Shown one piece after another: positions 45,020 through 53,773 of a stretch of 64,000 bases of DNA. Source of the stretch: Thermoleophilia bacterium (GTDB lineage: Bacteria; Actinomycetota; Thermoleophilia; RBG-16-64-13); contig JAOSKU010000001.1 of the NCBI GenBank assembly GCA_027493445.1, positions 496,001 through 560,000 of the forward strand, given 5' to 3'. Below the pieces are notes generated by a model. The model was not told the DNA's origin and searched no databases. It saw nothing but the letters and a program-made list of their open reading frames with translations. Every line of letters starts with the position of its first letter. Within the stretch, counting starts at the first letter, position 1. A program made the translations under genes and the position numbers.

Positions 45020-46101
45020 GTGTTCAGCCGGCGGCAGGTCGTGGTGGGCGGGGTCCCCGTAGGGGGCGACGCGCCGGTTGTCATCCAGTCCATGGTCAAT
45101 ACCCCCACCGGCGACGTCGAGGCGACGGCTGCCCAAGTGCGGGCTCTGGCTACGGCCGGGGCAGCGCTGGTGCGCGTGGCCGTTCCCGACGCCCAGGCCC
45201 TCCAGGCCTTCGCGCAGCTGGCGAGCGATGCCCCCGTACCTTTGATCGCCGATGTCCATTTCGACCACCGCTTGGCCGTGGGCGCCCTGGAGCGGGGGCG
45301 GCCGCGGTGCGCATCAACCCGGGGAACATAGGGGGTCCGGAGCGAGTGGCGGAGGTGGCGCGTGCGGCCGCCGATTACGGGGCAGTTATCCGTATCGGGG
45401 TGAACAGCGGCTCCCTGCAGCGTGAGCTACGCGACCTCGAGCAGACGGACCCGGCGGGGGCGCTGGTGGAGTCGGCGGCGCGGTTCTGCGCCTTCTTCGA
45501 AGAGCTTGGCTTCCAGGCGCTCAAGGTGTCGGTGAAGTCGTCGTCGCCGCTGGTGACTATCGACGCGAACCGGCGGCTCTCGCGGCGCATCCCCTACCCG
45601 CTGCATCTGGGCGTCACCGAGGCGGGCACCCCCTGGGCGGGCTCCATCCGCAGTGCGGTGGCCCTGGGCACTCTCCTGGCCGAAGGGGTGGGCGACACGA
45701 TCCGCGTCTCGCTGACCGGCGATCCGGTGGAAGAGGTGCGGGTAGCCCGCGAGATCCTGCGCAGCCTCGATTTGATTCAAGGGGGGTCCCGGGTGATCTC
45801 CTGCCCCACCTGCGGGCGGACCCAGCTGGCCCTGGAGTCGCTGGCCCTCGAGGTGGAGCGTCGCCTCCAAGACCTGGAGGAGCCTCTCCGGGCTATGGGC
45901 CAGGAGCTCGAGGTGGCGGTCATGGGCTGTGTGGTGAACGGTCCGGGGGAGGCGCGCAAAGCCGACTTCGGCATCGCGGGGGGCAAGGGGGAAGGCGTGG
46001 TCTTCGTCGCCGGCCGGCCCGTCAAGAAGGTCCCCCAGGGTCAGCTGGTCGACGAGCTCTTCGCTCACATCGCCGCCTGGATGGCGGAGCGCGGGCAGTA
46101 G
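45020..46101 (+). CDS. ispG: 4-hydroxy-3-methylbut-2-enyl diphosphate synthase, one frame break
   Basis: A [4Fe-4S] enzyme of the MEP pathway. N-terminal TIM-barrel part (VVIQSMVNTPTGDVEAT, PLIADVHFDHRLA) and then VRINPGNIGG and, near the end, ISCPTCGRTQ and VMGCVVNGPGEA, which carry the cluster cysteines. The frame breaks at the G run 45294-45298, where one more G restores ERGAAAVRINPG. GTG start 45020. Presumably functional, with a base lost in sequencing. Confidence 0.9.
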
Positions 46102-46215
46102 GAGCTCGATTCGGAACGAAGCCCCGGCCCCCAGGCCGCCCTGGGCGGTGCGATGCGGTGTCCTCGGTCCCGCCCGTAGCGCTGCTACGCCCGCTCCCTG
46201 CGTCCGTGCCTCGCC
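46101..46215. repeat. Dispersed repeat, partial copy ispG-proS
   Basis: Starts AGGAGCTCGATTCGGAACGA right at the ispG stop, continues through the GCCCGTAGCGCTGCTACGCC palindrome, and stops matching before the second terminal repeat. Confidence 0.7.
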
Positions 46216-46335
46216 CGCACCCCATGGCCCGACTCTTGCGCGCCGGCCCAGCGTGGGGGAACATGAGGGACCGTCGCGGTCTGGCAGGGCCCGATCCGCG
46301 GCTGCCCATCCAGATCGTGACCAGGAGGATACGGG

Positions 46336-48045
46336 ATGCGGGCGTCGCAGCTCTTCATGCCCACGCTGAAGCAAGACCCGGCCGACGCCGAGGCGGTCAG
46401 TCACAAGCTCCTCGTCAGAGGGGGATTCGTGCGGCAGTTCGCCGCCGGAATCTACATCTTCTTGCCGCTGGGCTGGCGCGTGATGGAGCGCATCAACCGC
46501 ATCATCCGGGAGGAGATGAACGCCATCGGCGCTCTGGAGCTCTCCATGCCCACCATGCACCCGGCCGACGTGTGGCAGCAGACAGGGCGCTGGCACGACA
46601 TCGGCGACGAGATGTTCCGTCTCAAGGACCGGGGGGATCGTGACATGGTGCTGGCCATGACCCACGAAGAGGTCTTCACCTGGCTGGCCTCGCGGGAGCT
46701 GCGCTCGTACCGGGAGCTGCCGCAGATCTGGTATCAGATCCAGATCAAGTTCCGCGACGAGCCCCGACCCAAGGGGGGCATTCTGCGGGTACGGGAGTTT
46801 CTCATGAAGGACTCCTACAGCTTCGATGTGGACGTCGCGGGTCTGGAGGTGAGCTACCACAAGCACATCCAGGCCTATGACCGCATCTTCCAGCGCTGCG
46901 GCCTGGTCTACTACCGGGTGGAGAGCGACCCGGGCATGATGGGCGGGGCCCAGGCCCACGAGTACATGTCGCCCTCGGCTGCCGGTGAGGACCGAGTGGC
47001 CTTGTGCAACGCCTGCGGCTACGCCGCCAACGTAGAGCTGGCCCGCTCGGTGGCTACGCCTCCGGAAGGTCGCGTGCCCGACGTGCTGGAAGAGGTGGCT
47101 ACGCCCCACATGCGCACCATCAAGGAGGTGGCCGCCTTCCTGGAGCTGCCCGCCTCCTCGCTCATCAAGTCGCTGCTGTGGATGGCCGGAGACGAACCGG
47201 TCCTGACCCTGGTACGGGGCGATCAGGAGCTGCATCAGCGCAAGCTGGAGAGGTACTTGGGCCGCACTGTGCGTCCCGCGCACCCCGAGGAGGTAGAGCG
47301 CCTGCTTGGCACGGAGGTCGGCTTCGTGGGTCCGGTGGGGCTCGAGCTGCGCACCTTGGCCGACCAGAGCCTGGCTCCTGACGGGCCGGGCGGGCGCAGG
47401 GCCTACGTGGCGGGGGCCAACAGGGCCCACACACATCTTCGCGGCGTGGTTGTCGACCGGGATTCTCGACCGGAGTGGGCCGATCTGCGAGAGGCGGCAG
47501 AGGGAGACGGCTGCTCGCAGTGCGGGCACGCACTGCACATCGAGCAGGTCATCGAGGTGGGCAACATCTTCAAGCTCGGAACCAAGTACTCGCTGCCGTT
47601 GGGTGCCAGCGTGCTTGACGAGAAGGGGGAGGAGCGGCCGATCGTGATGGGTTCCTACGGCATCGGGCCGGCCCGTATCGCGGCCGCCGCGGTGGAGCAC
47701 GGCCACGACCAGAAGGGGATCGTCTGGCCCAAGGCTATCGCCCCCTTCGACGTCCACCTGGTCCAGGTGCAGGCGGCAGACGCCACCCAGACCGGGGTGG
47801 CTCAGTCCGTCTATACGCGGTTGAACGAAGAGGGCTGGGAGTGCCTGTGGGACGAGCGTGATGAGCGGGCCGGCGTGAAGTTCAAGGACGCCGAGCTGAT
47901 CGGGTGTCCCGTGCGGGTGACCGTGGGCAAGAAGGCCGGCGACGGCATCGTGGAAGTCGAGCCCCGGATCGGAGGCACCCGAGAAGAGGTGCCGGCCGAC
48001 ACGGTCGCGGAGCGAGTGGCGGCCCTTTGGGAGGCGGCCCGTTGA
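46336..48045 (+). CDS. proS: Prolyl-tRNA synthetase (bacterial type with editing domain)
   Basis: A class II aminoacyl-tRNA synthetase of 569 aa. Motif region RQFAAGIYIFLPLGWRVMERI; MTHEEVFTW; FRDEPRPKGGILRVREFLMKDSYSF (motif 2); INS editing domain about 230-370 (ASSLIKSLLWMAG); motif 3 MGSYGIGPARI; anticodon-binding domain with LWDERDERAGVKFKDAELIG. ATG 46336 follows AGGAGG. Two CxxC pairs (CNACG, CSQCG) may bind zinc. Confidence 0.96.
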   Translation: MRASQLFMPTLKQDPADAEAVSHKLLVRGGFVRQFAAGIYIFLPLGWRVMERINRIIREEMNAIGALELSMPTMHPADVWQQTGRWHDIGDEMFRLKDRGDRDMVLAMTHEEVFTWLASRELRSYRELPQIWYQIQIKFRDEPRPKGGILRVREFLMKDSYSFDVDVAGLEVSYHKHIQAYDRIFQRCGLVYYRVESDPGMMGGAQAHEYMSPSAAGEDRVALCNACGYAANVELARSVATPPEGRVPDVLEEVATPHMRTIKEVAAFLELPASSLIKSLLWMAGDEPVLTLVRGDQELHQRKLERYLGRTVRPAHPEEVERLLGTEVGFVGPVGLELRTLADQSLAPDGPGGRRAYVAGANRAHTHLRGVVVDRDSRPEWADLREAAEGDGCSQCGHALHIEQVIEVGNIFKLGTKYSLPLGASVLDEKGEERPIVMGSYGIGPARIAAAAVEHGHDQKGIVWPKAIAPFDVHLVQVQAADATQTGVAQSVYTRLNEEGWECLWDERDERAGVKFKDAELIGCPVRVTVGKKAGDGIVEVEPRIGGTREEVPADTVAERVAALWEAAR

Positions 48046-48133
48046 AAGATCGCAACGAAGCCGCGGTCGTTGGGGCCGCACTGACCGGCCCAATGCGGCG
48101 TCCTCGGTCGCGTCTGTAGCCTCGGGCTACGCC
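48043..48133. repeat. Dispersed repeat, partial copy proS-rimP
   Basis: A reverse-orientation half copy (GTTGAAAGATCGCAACGAAG, then the GACCGGCCCAATGCGGCGTC core) beginning at the proS stop. The far end is replaced by a short tandem repeat. Confidence 0.65.
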
Positions 48134-48142
48134 GGCGGTCAC

Positions 48143-48196
48143 GGGGCTTCCGGGGGCCACGGCGCTTCCGGGGGCCACGGCGCTTCCGGGGGCCAC
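48143..48196. repeat. 18-bp tandem repeat, three units
   Basis: Three units of GGCGCTTCCGGGGGCCAC (the first with GGGG in place of GGCG) in exact register. It lies between a broken dispersed repeat and the rimP promoter. No protein is likely encoded. Confidence 0.85.
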
Positions 48197-48224
48197 GGAC
48201 TATGCCTGCATATAGCTACGTTTG

Positions 48225-48254
48225 TTGTAGGTAGGATGAACCCTGTGTTATAAT
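48225..48254 (+). promoter_or_regulatory. Promoter of the rimP-nusA-infB operon
   Basis: Consensus TATAAT (48249-48254) with an extended -10 TG (TGTTATAAT) and a weak -35 TTGTAG (48225-48230) at 18-bp spacing. Initiation near 48262 would give a leader of about 75 nt to rimP, containing a terminator-like hairpin. Confidence 0.7.
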
Positions 48255-48292
48255 TCGGCCAAGCGAAATCAACTCAAAAGGAGCGTGCGGGG

Positions 48293-48326
48293 AAGTGGGT
48301 GCAACCGGGCCCACTTTTGTTTTGTT
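48293..48326 (+). terminator. Attenuator-like hairpin in rimP-nusA leader
   Basis: AAGTGGG (48293-48299), 10-nt loop, CCCACTT (48310-48316), then a U-rich tract (TTTTGTTTTGTT). This is an intrinsic-terminator shape placed between the promoter and rimP, so it could terminate transcription before an operon that encodes NusA, itself a termination factor. Confidence 0.6.
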
Positions 48327-48338
48327 CGGGGTCGAGTG

Positions 48339-48791
48339 GTGAAGCTGACCGAGACATGGGTGCAAGAGGTCGTCGATGACCAGCTGGAGAACGTCGAGAT
48401 CGTCGACGTCGAGGAAGCCGGCAGCCGGCGGCACCGGGTGGTCAGGATCTACGTGGACCATCCCGGCGGCGTGTCACACGAGGTGTGCGCACGCGTATCG
48501 ACGGCTGTCGGTGCCGCCCTCGACGAGCAGGGATTCGCCGACGGGCCGTACACCCTGGAGGTGAGCTCGCCCGGATTGGAAAGACCGCTCAAGAAGCCCG
48601 AGCACTTCCGCGCTCAGGTGGGCAAGAAGGTCTCGGTGAAGACCTTCGCACCCATCGACGGTCAGAAGGTCTGGAGAGGCATTCTGGCGGAGGTCGGTGA
48701 GGACAGCTTGGTCGTCGTGGACGCGGGGCGGCGGGTCGTGATCCGGTTGAGCGACATCGCGAAAGCCAACCTGGTATTCGAGTTCGAGTAG
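48339..48791 (+). CDS. rimP: Ribosome maturation factor RimP
   Basis: A 30S assembly factor of 150 aa: VRIYVDHPGGVSHEVCARVS and YTLEVSSPGLERPLKKPEHF are family hallmarks, followed by a C-terminal SH3-like domain (KVWRGILAEV). GTG 48339 is chosen; a GTG at 48285 would add 18 residues encoded by the attenuator hairpin. Followed by nusA. Confidence 0.94.
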   Translation: MKLTETWVQEVVDDQLENVEIVDVEEAGSRRHRVVRIYVDHPGGVSHEVCARVSTAVGAALDEQGFADGPYTLEVSSPGLERPLKKPEHFRAQVGKKVSVKTFAPIDGQKVWRGILAEVGEDSLVVVDAGRRVVIRLSDIAKANLVFEFE

Positions 48792-48801
48792 GGGAGAGGG
48801 A

Positions 48802-49983
48802 ATGAACAGAGAGACTATCGAGGCCCTCCGCCAGATCGAGAAGGAGAAGAGCATCCCCTTCGAGGTTCTGATCGAGGCACTCGAGGACGCCCTCCATTCC
48901 GCCTACAACAAGACCGGCACCCACGTGCCGTACTCCGAGGTGAAGATCGACCGCGAAACGGGTGAGATCCACGTTTTCGAGCTCATCTTTCCTCCGGGAA
49001 TGGAGCCCGATCTGGAGGACGAGGAGACCGAGGTCGACTACTCCATCGCGGAGCGCCGGGAGGTGACCCCCGAGGACTTCGGGCGCATCGCCGCTCAGAC
49101 GGCGAAGCAGGTGATCTATCAGCGCATCCGCGAAGCGGAGCAGGATCTCTTCTTCAAGGAGTACTCCACCCGCGTCGGCGAGATCGTCACGGGCATCGTG
49201 CAGCAGTCCGACAACCGGTATACCCTGGTGGACCTGGGCCGGGTCGAGGGCCTGCTGCCCAAGAGCGAGCAGGTGCCGATCGAACGCTACGAGCACGGCA
49301 TGCGCATCAAGGCGGTGATCAAGGAGGTCTCGCAGAACCCCAAAGGGCCGCCCATCATCCTGTCGCGGCGAAGCGAGGATCTCATCCGCCGGCTGTTCGA
49401 GCTCGAGGTGCCCGAGATCGCCGACGGCTTGGTGGAGATCGTGGGTGTGGCCCGCGAGCCCGGCTACCGCTCGAAGATCTCGGTGATCTCGCACAGCGAC
49501 GGGGTGGATCCAGTCGGCGCCTGCGTCGGACCGCGCGGCTCGCGCGTGCGCATGGTTGTCTCGGAGCTGCGGGGGGAGAAGATCGACATCATCCCCTACA
49601 ACGAGGAGCCGGCCCGCTTCGTGGCCAAGGCCCTGTCTCCGGCCCGGGTGCGGGAGGTGCTGCTCGATGACGAGGCTCGAGAAGCCACCGTGGTCGTACC
49701 CGACGATCAACTTTCGTTGGGCATCGGCAAGGACGGCCAGAATGCCCGCCTGGCCAACAAACTGACAGGCTGGAAGATTGACATCAGGTCCGAGACCGAG
49801 ATGGCCGAGGAAGAGGAGTCTTTCTCCGTCTCCGAAGCGGACGCTAAGGTCATGGACGGCCGGTGTCACGCGCTCACATCGGGCGGCAAGCGCTGCCCCA
49901 ACGCGGCGCTGCCCGGCAGCCTGTACTGCGGCATCGCGGGCCACCAGGCGCTGGCTGCTCTAGACAGGGCGGAAGGGGAGTAG
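48802..49983 (+). CDS. nusA: Transcription termination/antitermination factor NusA with Cys-rich tail
   Basis: NusA, 393 aa. The N-terminal RNA polymerase-binding domain (about 1-125) is followed by S1 (about 130-200, VGEIVTGIVQQSDNRYTLVDLG) and two KH domains (DPVGACVGPRGSRVRMVVSEL; LSLGIGKDGQNARLANKLTGW). After about residue 350 there is an unusual tail with CX9CX10CX4H (CHALTSGGKRC, then YCGIAGH), a likely small zinc motif instead of the acidic repeats of enterobacteria. ATG 48802 with GGGAGAGGG upstream. Confidence 0.96.
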   Translation: MNRETIEALRQIEKEKSIPFEVLIEALEDALHSAYNKTGTHVPYSEVKIDRETGEIHVFELIFPPGMEPDLEDEETEVDYSIAERREVTPEDFGRIAAQTAKQVIYQRIREAEQDLFFKEYSTRVGEIVTGIVQQSDNRYTLVDLGRVEGLLPKSEQVPIERYEHGMRIKAVIKEVSQNPKGPPIILSRRSEDLIRRLFELEVPEIADGLVEIVGVAREPGYRSKISVISHSDGVDPVGACVGPRGSRVRMVVSELRGEKIDIIPYNEEPARFVAKALSPARVREVLLDDEAREATVVVPDDQLSLGIGKDGQNARLANKLTGWKIDIRSETEMAEEEESFSVSEADAKVMDGRCHALTSGGKRCPNAALPGSLYCGIAGHQALAALDRAEGE

Positions 49984-49999
49984 ACTCGGAGGGAACGCC

Positions 50000-50296
50000 A
50001 TGGGAGCCGGCCGCGCGACTCGAGTACCGCAGCGACGCTGTATTGCATGTGGCCGGCGCGGGCCTCAGGAGCAGTTCATCCGGGTGAAGCTCGATCCGAG
50101 CCGGTCTCCCGCTCGGGTGGTGGTGGACGTGGACGAGGCGCGTACGGGACGGGGCGCCTATCTGTGCCCCCGGCGGGTGTGCCTGGACCAGGCGACGCGC
50201 AGGCGGGCCTTCGCTCGGGCCTTCCGAAGGCCCGTGGCGGTAGAAGTAGAGGAGCTCCTCTCGAAGTTCGAGACGGAGGTGGACGAAGCAACGTGA
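50000..50296 (+). CDS. ylxR: YlxR family RNA-binding/nucleoid protein
   Basis: A 98-aa DUF448/YlxR protein. VPQRRCIACGRRGPQEQFIR carries the family Cys pair; GRGAYLCPRRVCLDQATRR is the second conserved block. YlxR proteins are reported to bind nucleic acid and modulate RNase P or transcription; the role here is inferred. It sits at its normal place between nusA and infB. Confidence 0.93.
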   Translation: MGAGRATRVPQRRCIACGRRGPQEQFIRVKLDPSRSPARVVVDVDEARTGRGAYLCPRRVCLDQATRRRAFARAFRRPVAVEVEELLSKFETEVDEAT

Positions 50297-50313
50297 CCGA
50301 TGGCAGGTGAATC

Positions 50314-53030
50314 GTGGCGAAGAGACGGATTTACGAGATAGCGAAGGAACGAGGAATCACGACCCAGGAGCTGGCTGAGAGGCTGCGGGCTGCCGGCGTC
50401 GAGGTCAAGAGCAACCTCTCGAGCGTCGAGGAGTCCGACGTCGACCGCCTGTTCGCCTCCGCTTCTACCGGCGTTGCCGAGGGAACGAAGGAGAAGAAAA
50501 AGAGCGCCCCCAGGAAGGCGGCGACGAAGCCGGTTGCCAGGGAGCAGCAGGCCGGGGAGGCGGCGGGTGACGGCCCTGCGGCCCAGCCCCACCCTGAAGC
50601 CGTTGCCGGCTCCCAGCCAACAGCCGGCAAGTCGGAGACTGAGGACGGGCGTCCCTCCAAGAAGAGCCAAGCCCCGAAGCCAGCCGTCGGACCGCGCATC
50701 GTCGCCACCGCGGAGGAGCTGCGGGCCAAGGAGCAGGCGGCTCGCGGCGCCCGCCCCGGGGGGGCCGCCCGCAAAGGCCGGCCCCGGCGCCCACGTCTGG
50801 AGGACCTGCCCACCGTGGTCGGCCCCGGCGTCCCGGTGCGCAAAGGGGTGAAGCCTTCGGGCACCGTACTACGCAAGGGCGAGGAACCCAAGCCGGCACC
50901 CAAGCCGGCGCCGCCCAAGCCGGCGGGTTCCGGCGGGCCCACGCCCGGTTCCCGGGGCAAGAGTCCGAGTGCGCCCCCCGGCCGGCCGCCGCGCAGCGCC
51001 GCTCCCAGCGGCGCGGCGCCGGCTCCTACGCCGGCCGCCGCTCCGGATGCGGGCGAGAGAACCGCTGCTCGGGGAGCGCCCAGGCGTCGGAGTGGGGGCG
51101 AGGCGACCCCGGGTGCAGCCCGCACCTGGAAGCCGTCGGACAGGCCTACCCGCCGCCGGGTGGTCATCGACTCGCAGGCCGGACGCAAGGGCAAGTCGTC
51201 CAGCCGGGACAGGAAGGGAACCCCGGTGGCCGAGGTCGAGCGGGCTCCCGTCAAGAAGAAGGCGGCCCCTGGCACCGAATCGCCGGTGACGATCCACAGC
51301 GGAGCCACCGTGAAGGACGTCTCCGAGGCCTTCGAGATCCCGGCGAGTGAGATCATCAAGACCATGATGAAGCTGGGCGAGATGGTCACCATCACACAGT
51401 CGCTGGCGGACGAAGCCGTTCTTATCATGGCCGAGGAGTTCGAGCGCCAGGTGGAGATCCAGCACGCCGAGGACGAGTCGGCCGAACCCACCTTCGTCGA
51501 CGACCCGGCCGACACGGTGGAGCGCGCCCCGGTGGTGACCATCATGGGGCACGTTGACCACGGCAAGACCTCTCTGCTCGACGCCATCCGGGAGACCGAG
51601 GTGGCCAAGGGGGAGGCCGGCGGGATCACCCAGCACATCGGCGCGTACCAGGTGCACCACAACGACCGGATGGTCACCTTTATCGACACGCCCGGCCACG
51701 AGGCCTTCACCGCCATGCGGGCCCGAGGGGCCAAGGTAACCGACATCGCCGTCATCGTGGTAGCGGCCAACGATGGGGTCATGCCTCAGACCGTCGAGGC
51801 CATCGACCACGCCAAGGCGGCCGAGGTGCCGATCGTGGTTGCCATCAACAAGATGGACCTCGAAGACGCCAACCCCGATCGAGTCATGCAGCAGCTCAGC
51901 GATCAGGGCCTGGTCCCCGAAGCCTGGGGGGTGACACCGTGATGGTGCAGGTGTCTGCCAAGCAACGTCTTAACCTCGAGGACCTCATGGACATGCTGCT
52001 GCTGGTGGCGGAGGTGCAGGAGCTAAAAGCCAACGCCAAGGCGCCGGCCAGCGGGGTGGTGATCGAATCGCAGCTGGACGTGGGCCGGGGGCCGGTGGCC
52101 ACTATGCTCATCCAGCGCGGAACCCTGCACGTGGGCGACGCCATCGTCAGCGGAGAGGCCTACGGCAAGGTCAAGGCCATGTTCGACTTCAAGAGCGAGG
52201 CCGCTGACGAAGCCGGCCCGGCCATGCCGGTGCAAATTCTGGGCTTCAACAGCGTGCCCATGGCCGGCGAGTTTGCCATGGCTGTCAAGGACGAGCGCGA
52301 GGCCCGACATCGGGCCGAGAGCCGCACCGCTCGTCTGCGGCAGGAGCAGCAGGCCAAGGGCGGAGCCGGGGCCACCGGGCTGGACGACTTCTACCGCCGT
52401 CTCAAGGAAGGCGCGGTCAAGGAGCTTGCCCTGATCATCAAGGGCGACGTGGGCGGCTCGGTGGAAGCTCTGGAAGAGGCCTTGAGCAACATCAGCCATC
52501 CCGAGGTCAAGGTTTCGGTCATCCACTCGGGCGTCGGTGGGGTGAACGAATCCGACGTGATGCTGGCGTCCACGTCGGACGCGGTCATCATCGCGTTCAA
52601 TGTGCGTCCCTCGGTCGCCGCGAAGGCACTGGCCGAGAGCGAAGGGGTCGACATCCGGACCTACCGGGTTATCTACAAGGCCATCGAGGACGTGCAGGCG
52701 GCGCTGGCCGGCATGCTCGAACCGGAGTATGTGGAGCAGGAGCTGGGTACGGCCGAAGTGAGGCAGATCTTCCGCGCTTCGCGGGTCGGCACCATCGCCG
52801 GGTGCTACGTCCAGACCGGCAAGCTTACCCGCTCGGCCAAGATCCGCGTCGTGCGGAATGGGCAGATCATCCACGAGGGCACCATCGATTCGCTGAAGCG
52901 GTTCAACGACGATGTGCGCGAGGTCCTCGCCGGCTACGAGTGTGGTTTGCACCTTGACGGTTTCGACGACATCAAGGAAGGCGACACCGTCGAGGCCTAC
53001 GAGATCAAGGAAGTTGCCCGGACCGAGTAA
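50314..53030 (+). CDS. infB: Translation initiation factor IF-2, one frame break
   Basis: The initiator-tRNA GTPase, about 905 aa. An IF2 N-terminal helical domain ([20 protein letters not shown]) is followed by a long Ala/Pro/Lys-rich linker (about 55-320) and the G domain with [20 protein letters not shown] and NKMDL. Domains II-IV follow, ending [10 protein letters not shown]. The frame breaks at the G run 51926-51931: one additional G gives [15 protein letters not shown] and rejoins the downstream frame. GTG 50314. Almost certainly a functional gene with a lost base. Confidence 0.92.
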
Positions 53031-53049
53031 CAAGGCGCCGCGGGGTTAT

Positions 53050-53334
53050 GTGGGGATCGTCTCGGCTGAGATCCACTTCGCGGAGGCGGGCTCCCTGAAG
53101 TCCAAGCGGATGCACCTGCGGCGGATGCGTGACACGCTCACACGCCGCCATGGAGCGAGCTTTGCCGAGGTGGGCTATCAGGACCTGTGGCAGCGGTCGC
53201 AGGTGGTGCTGGCTCTCTGCGCTTCAGACCCGCGCGTGCTCGAGGCGTCGCTGGCGGCCGCGGTCGGCTACCTCGACTCCCAGGACTGGGAATTGGTGCG
53301 CGTGAACGAAGAGGTGGTGGAAGTCGATGCGTGA
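53050..53334 (+). CDS. ylxP: YlxP-like DUF503 protein
   Basis: A 94-aa DUF503 protein (GIVSAEIHFAEAGSLKSKRMHLRRM, then ASFAEVGYQDLWQRS), often between infB and rbfA. Structures suggest a small RNA- or protein-binding fold and the role is not established. GTG 53050 fits the family's short start; a TTG near 53011 inside infB is an alternative. It overlaps rbfA by 8 nt. Confidence 0.85.
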   Translation: MGIVSAEIHFAEAGSLKSKRMHLRRMRDTLTRRHGASFAEVGYQDLWQRSQVVLALCASDPRVLEASLAAAVGYLDSQDWELVRVNEEVVEVDA

Positions 53335-53773
53335 ACAGAATTACAGGATGAGGCGCGTGAACGAGGCGCTGAAGGAGGTCCTGGGCCAGACGATTCAGTC
53401 GGGGTTGAAGGACCCCCGCATCGGCTTCGTGACCGTGACCGCCGTGGAGGCCACCACCGATCTGCGCCATGCCCGGGTCTTCGTGTCCGTCCTCGGCAAG
53501 GAGGAGGAGAAGGAGGCCAGCCTGGCCGGGCTGCGCTCGGCCGAGGGGCATCTGCAGGGAGTGATCAACCAGGAGCTTCATCTGAAGCGGGTGCCCGCCC
53601 TCGAGTTCGTTTACGACACGAGCATCGACCGGGGAATGAAGATCCAGGCTCTGCTGCGCAGTCAGGAGGAGGCTTTGGGTCTGGACCTGGCGGCCCCCGA
53701 AGGGGAGCAAGCCGACGCTGGCCCGGCAGGGGGCTCCGAAGACACCTCCGACCGGGACGGAGCTGACCGGTGA
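53327..53773 (+). CDS. rbfA: Ribosome-binding factor A
   Basis: A 148-aa cold-shock 30S maturation factor with a KH-like fold: RMRRVNEALKEVLGQTIQ, then DPRIGFVTVTAVEATTDLRHARVFVSVLG and RVPALEFVYDTSIDRG. The acidic C-terminal tail of about 35 residues is extra. ATG 53327 overlaps ylxP; the stop overlaps the next gene by 4 nt. Confidence 0.95.
   Translation: MREQNYRMRRVNEALKEVLGQTIQSGLKDPRIGFVTVTAVEATTDLRHARVFVSVLGKEEEKEASLAGLRSAEGHLQGVINQELHLKRVPALEFVYDTSIDRGMKIQALLRSQEEALGLDLAAPEGEQADAGPAGGSEDTSDRDGADR

Noticed and set aside
46216-46335. T-box riboswitch before proS
   Set aside because: GAGGGACCGTCGCGG vaguely recalls the T-box sequence, but the leader is too short after the repeat copy and no specifier loop or terminator is visible.
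45427-48093. 888-codon open frame on the - strand across ispG and proS
   Set aside because: It is antisense to two well-conserved genes, has low-complexity His/Leu/Gly-rich composition typical of high-G+C shadow frames, and no recognisable domain.
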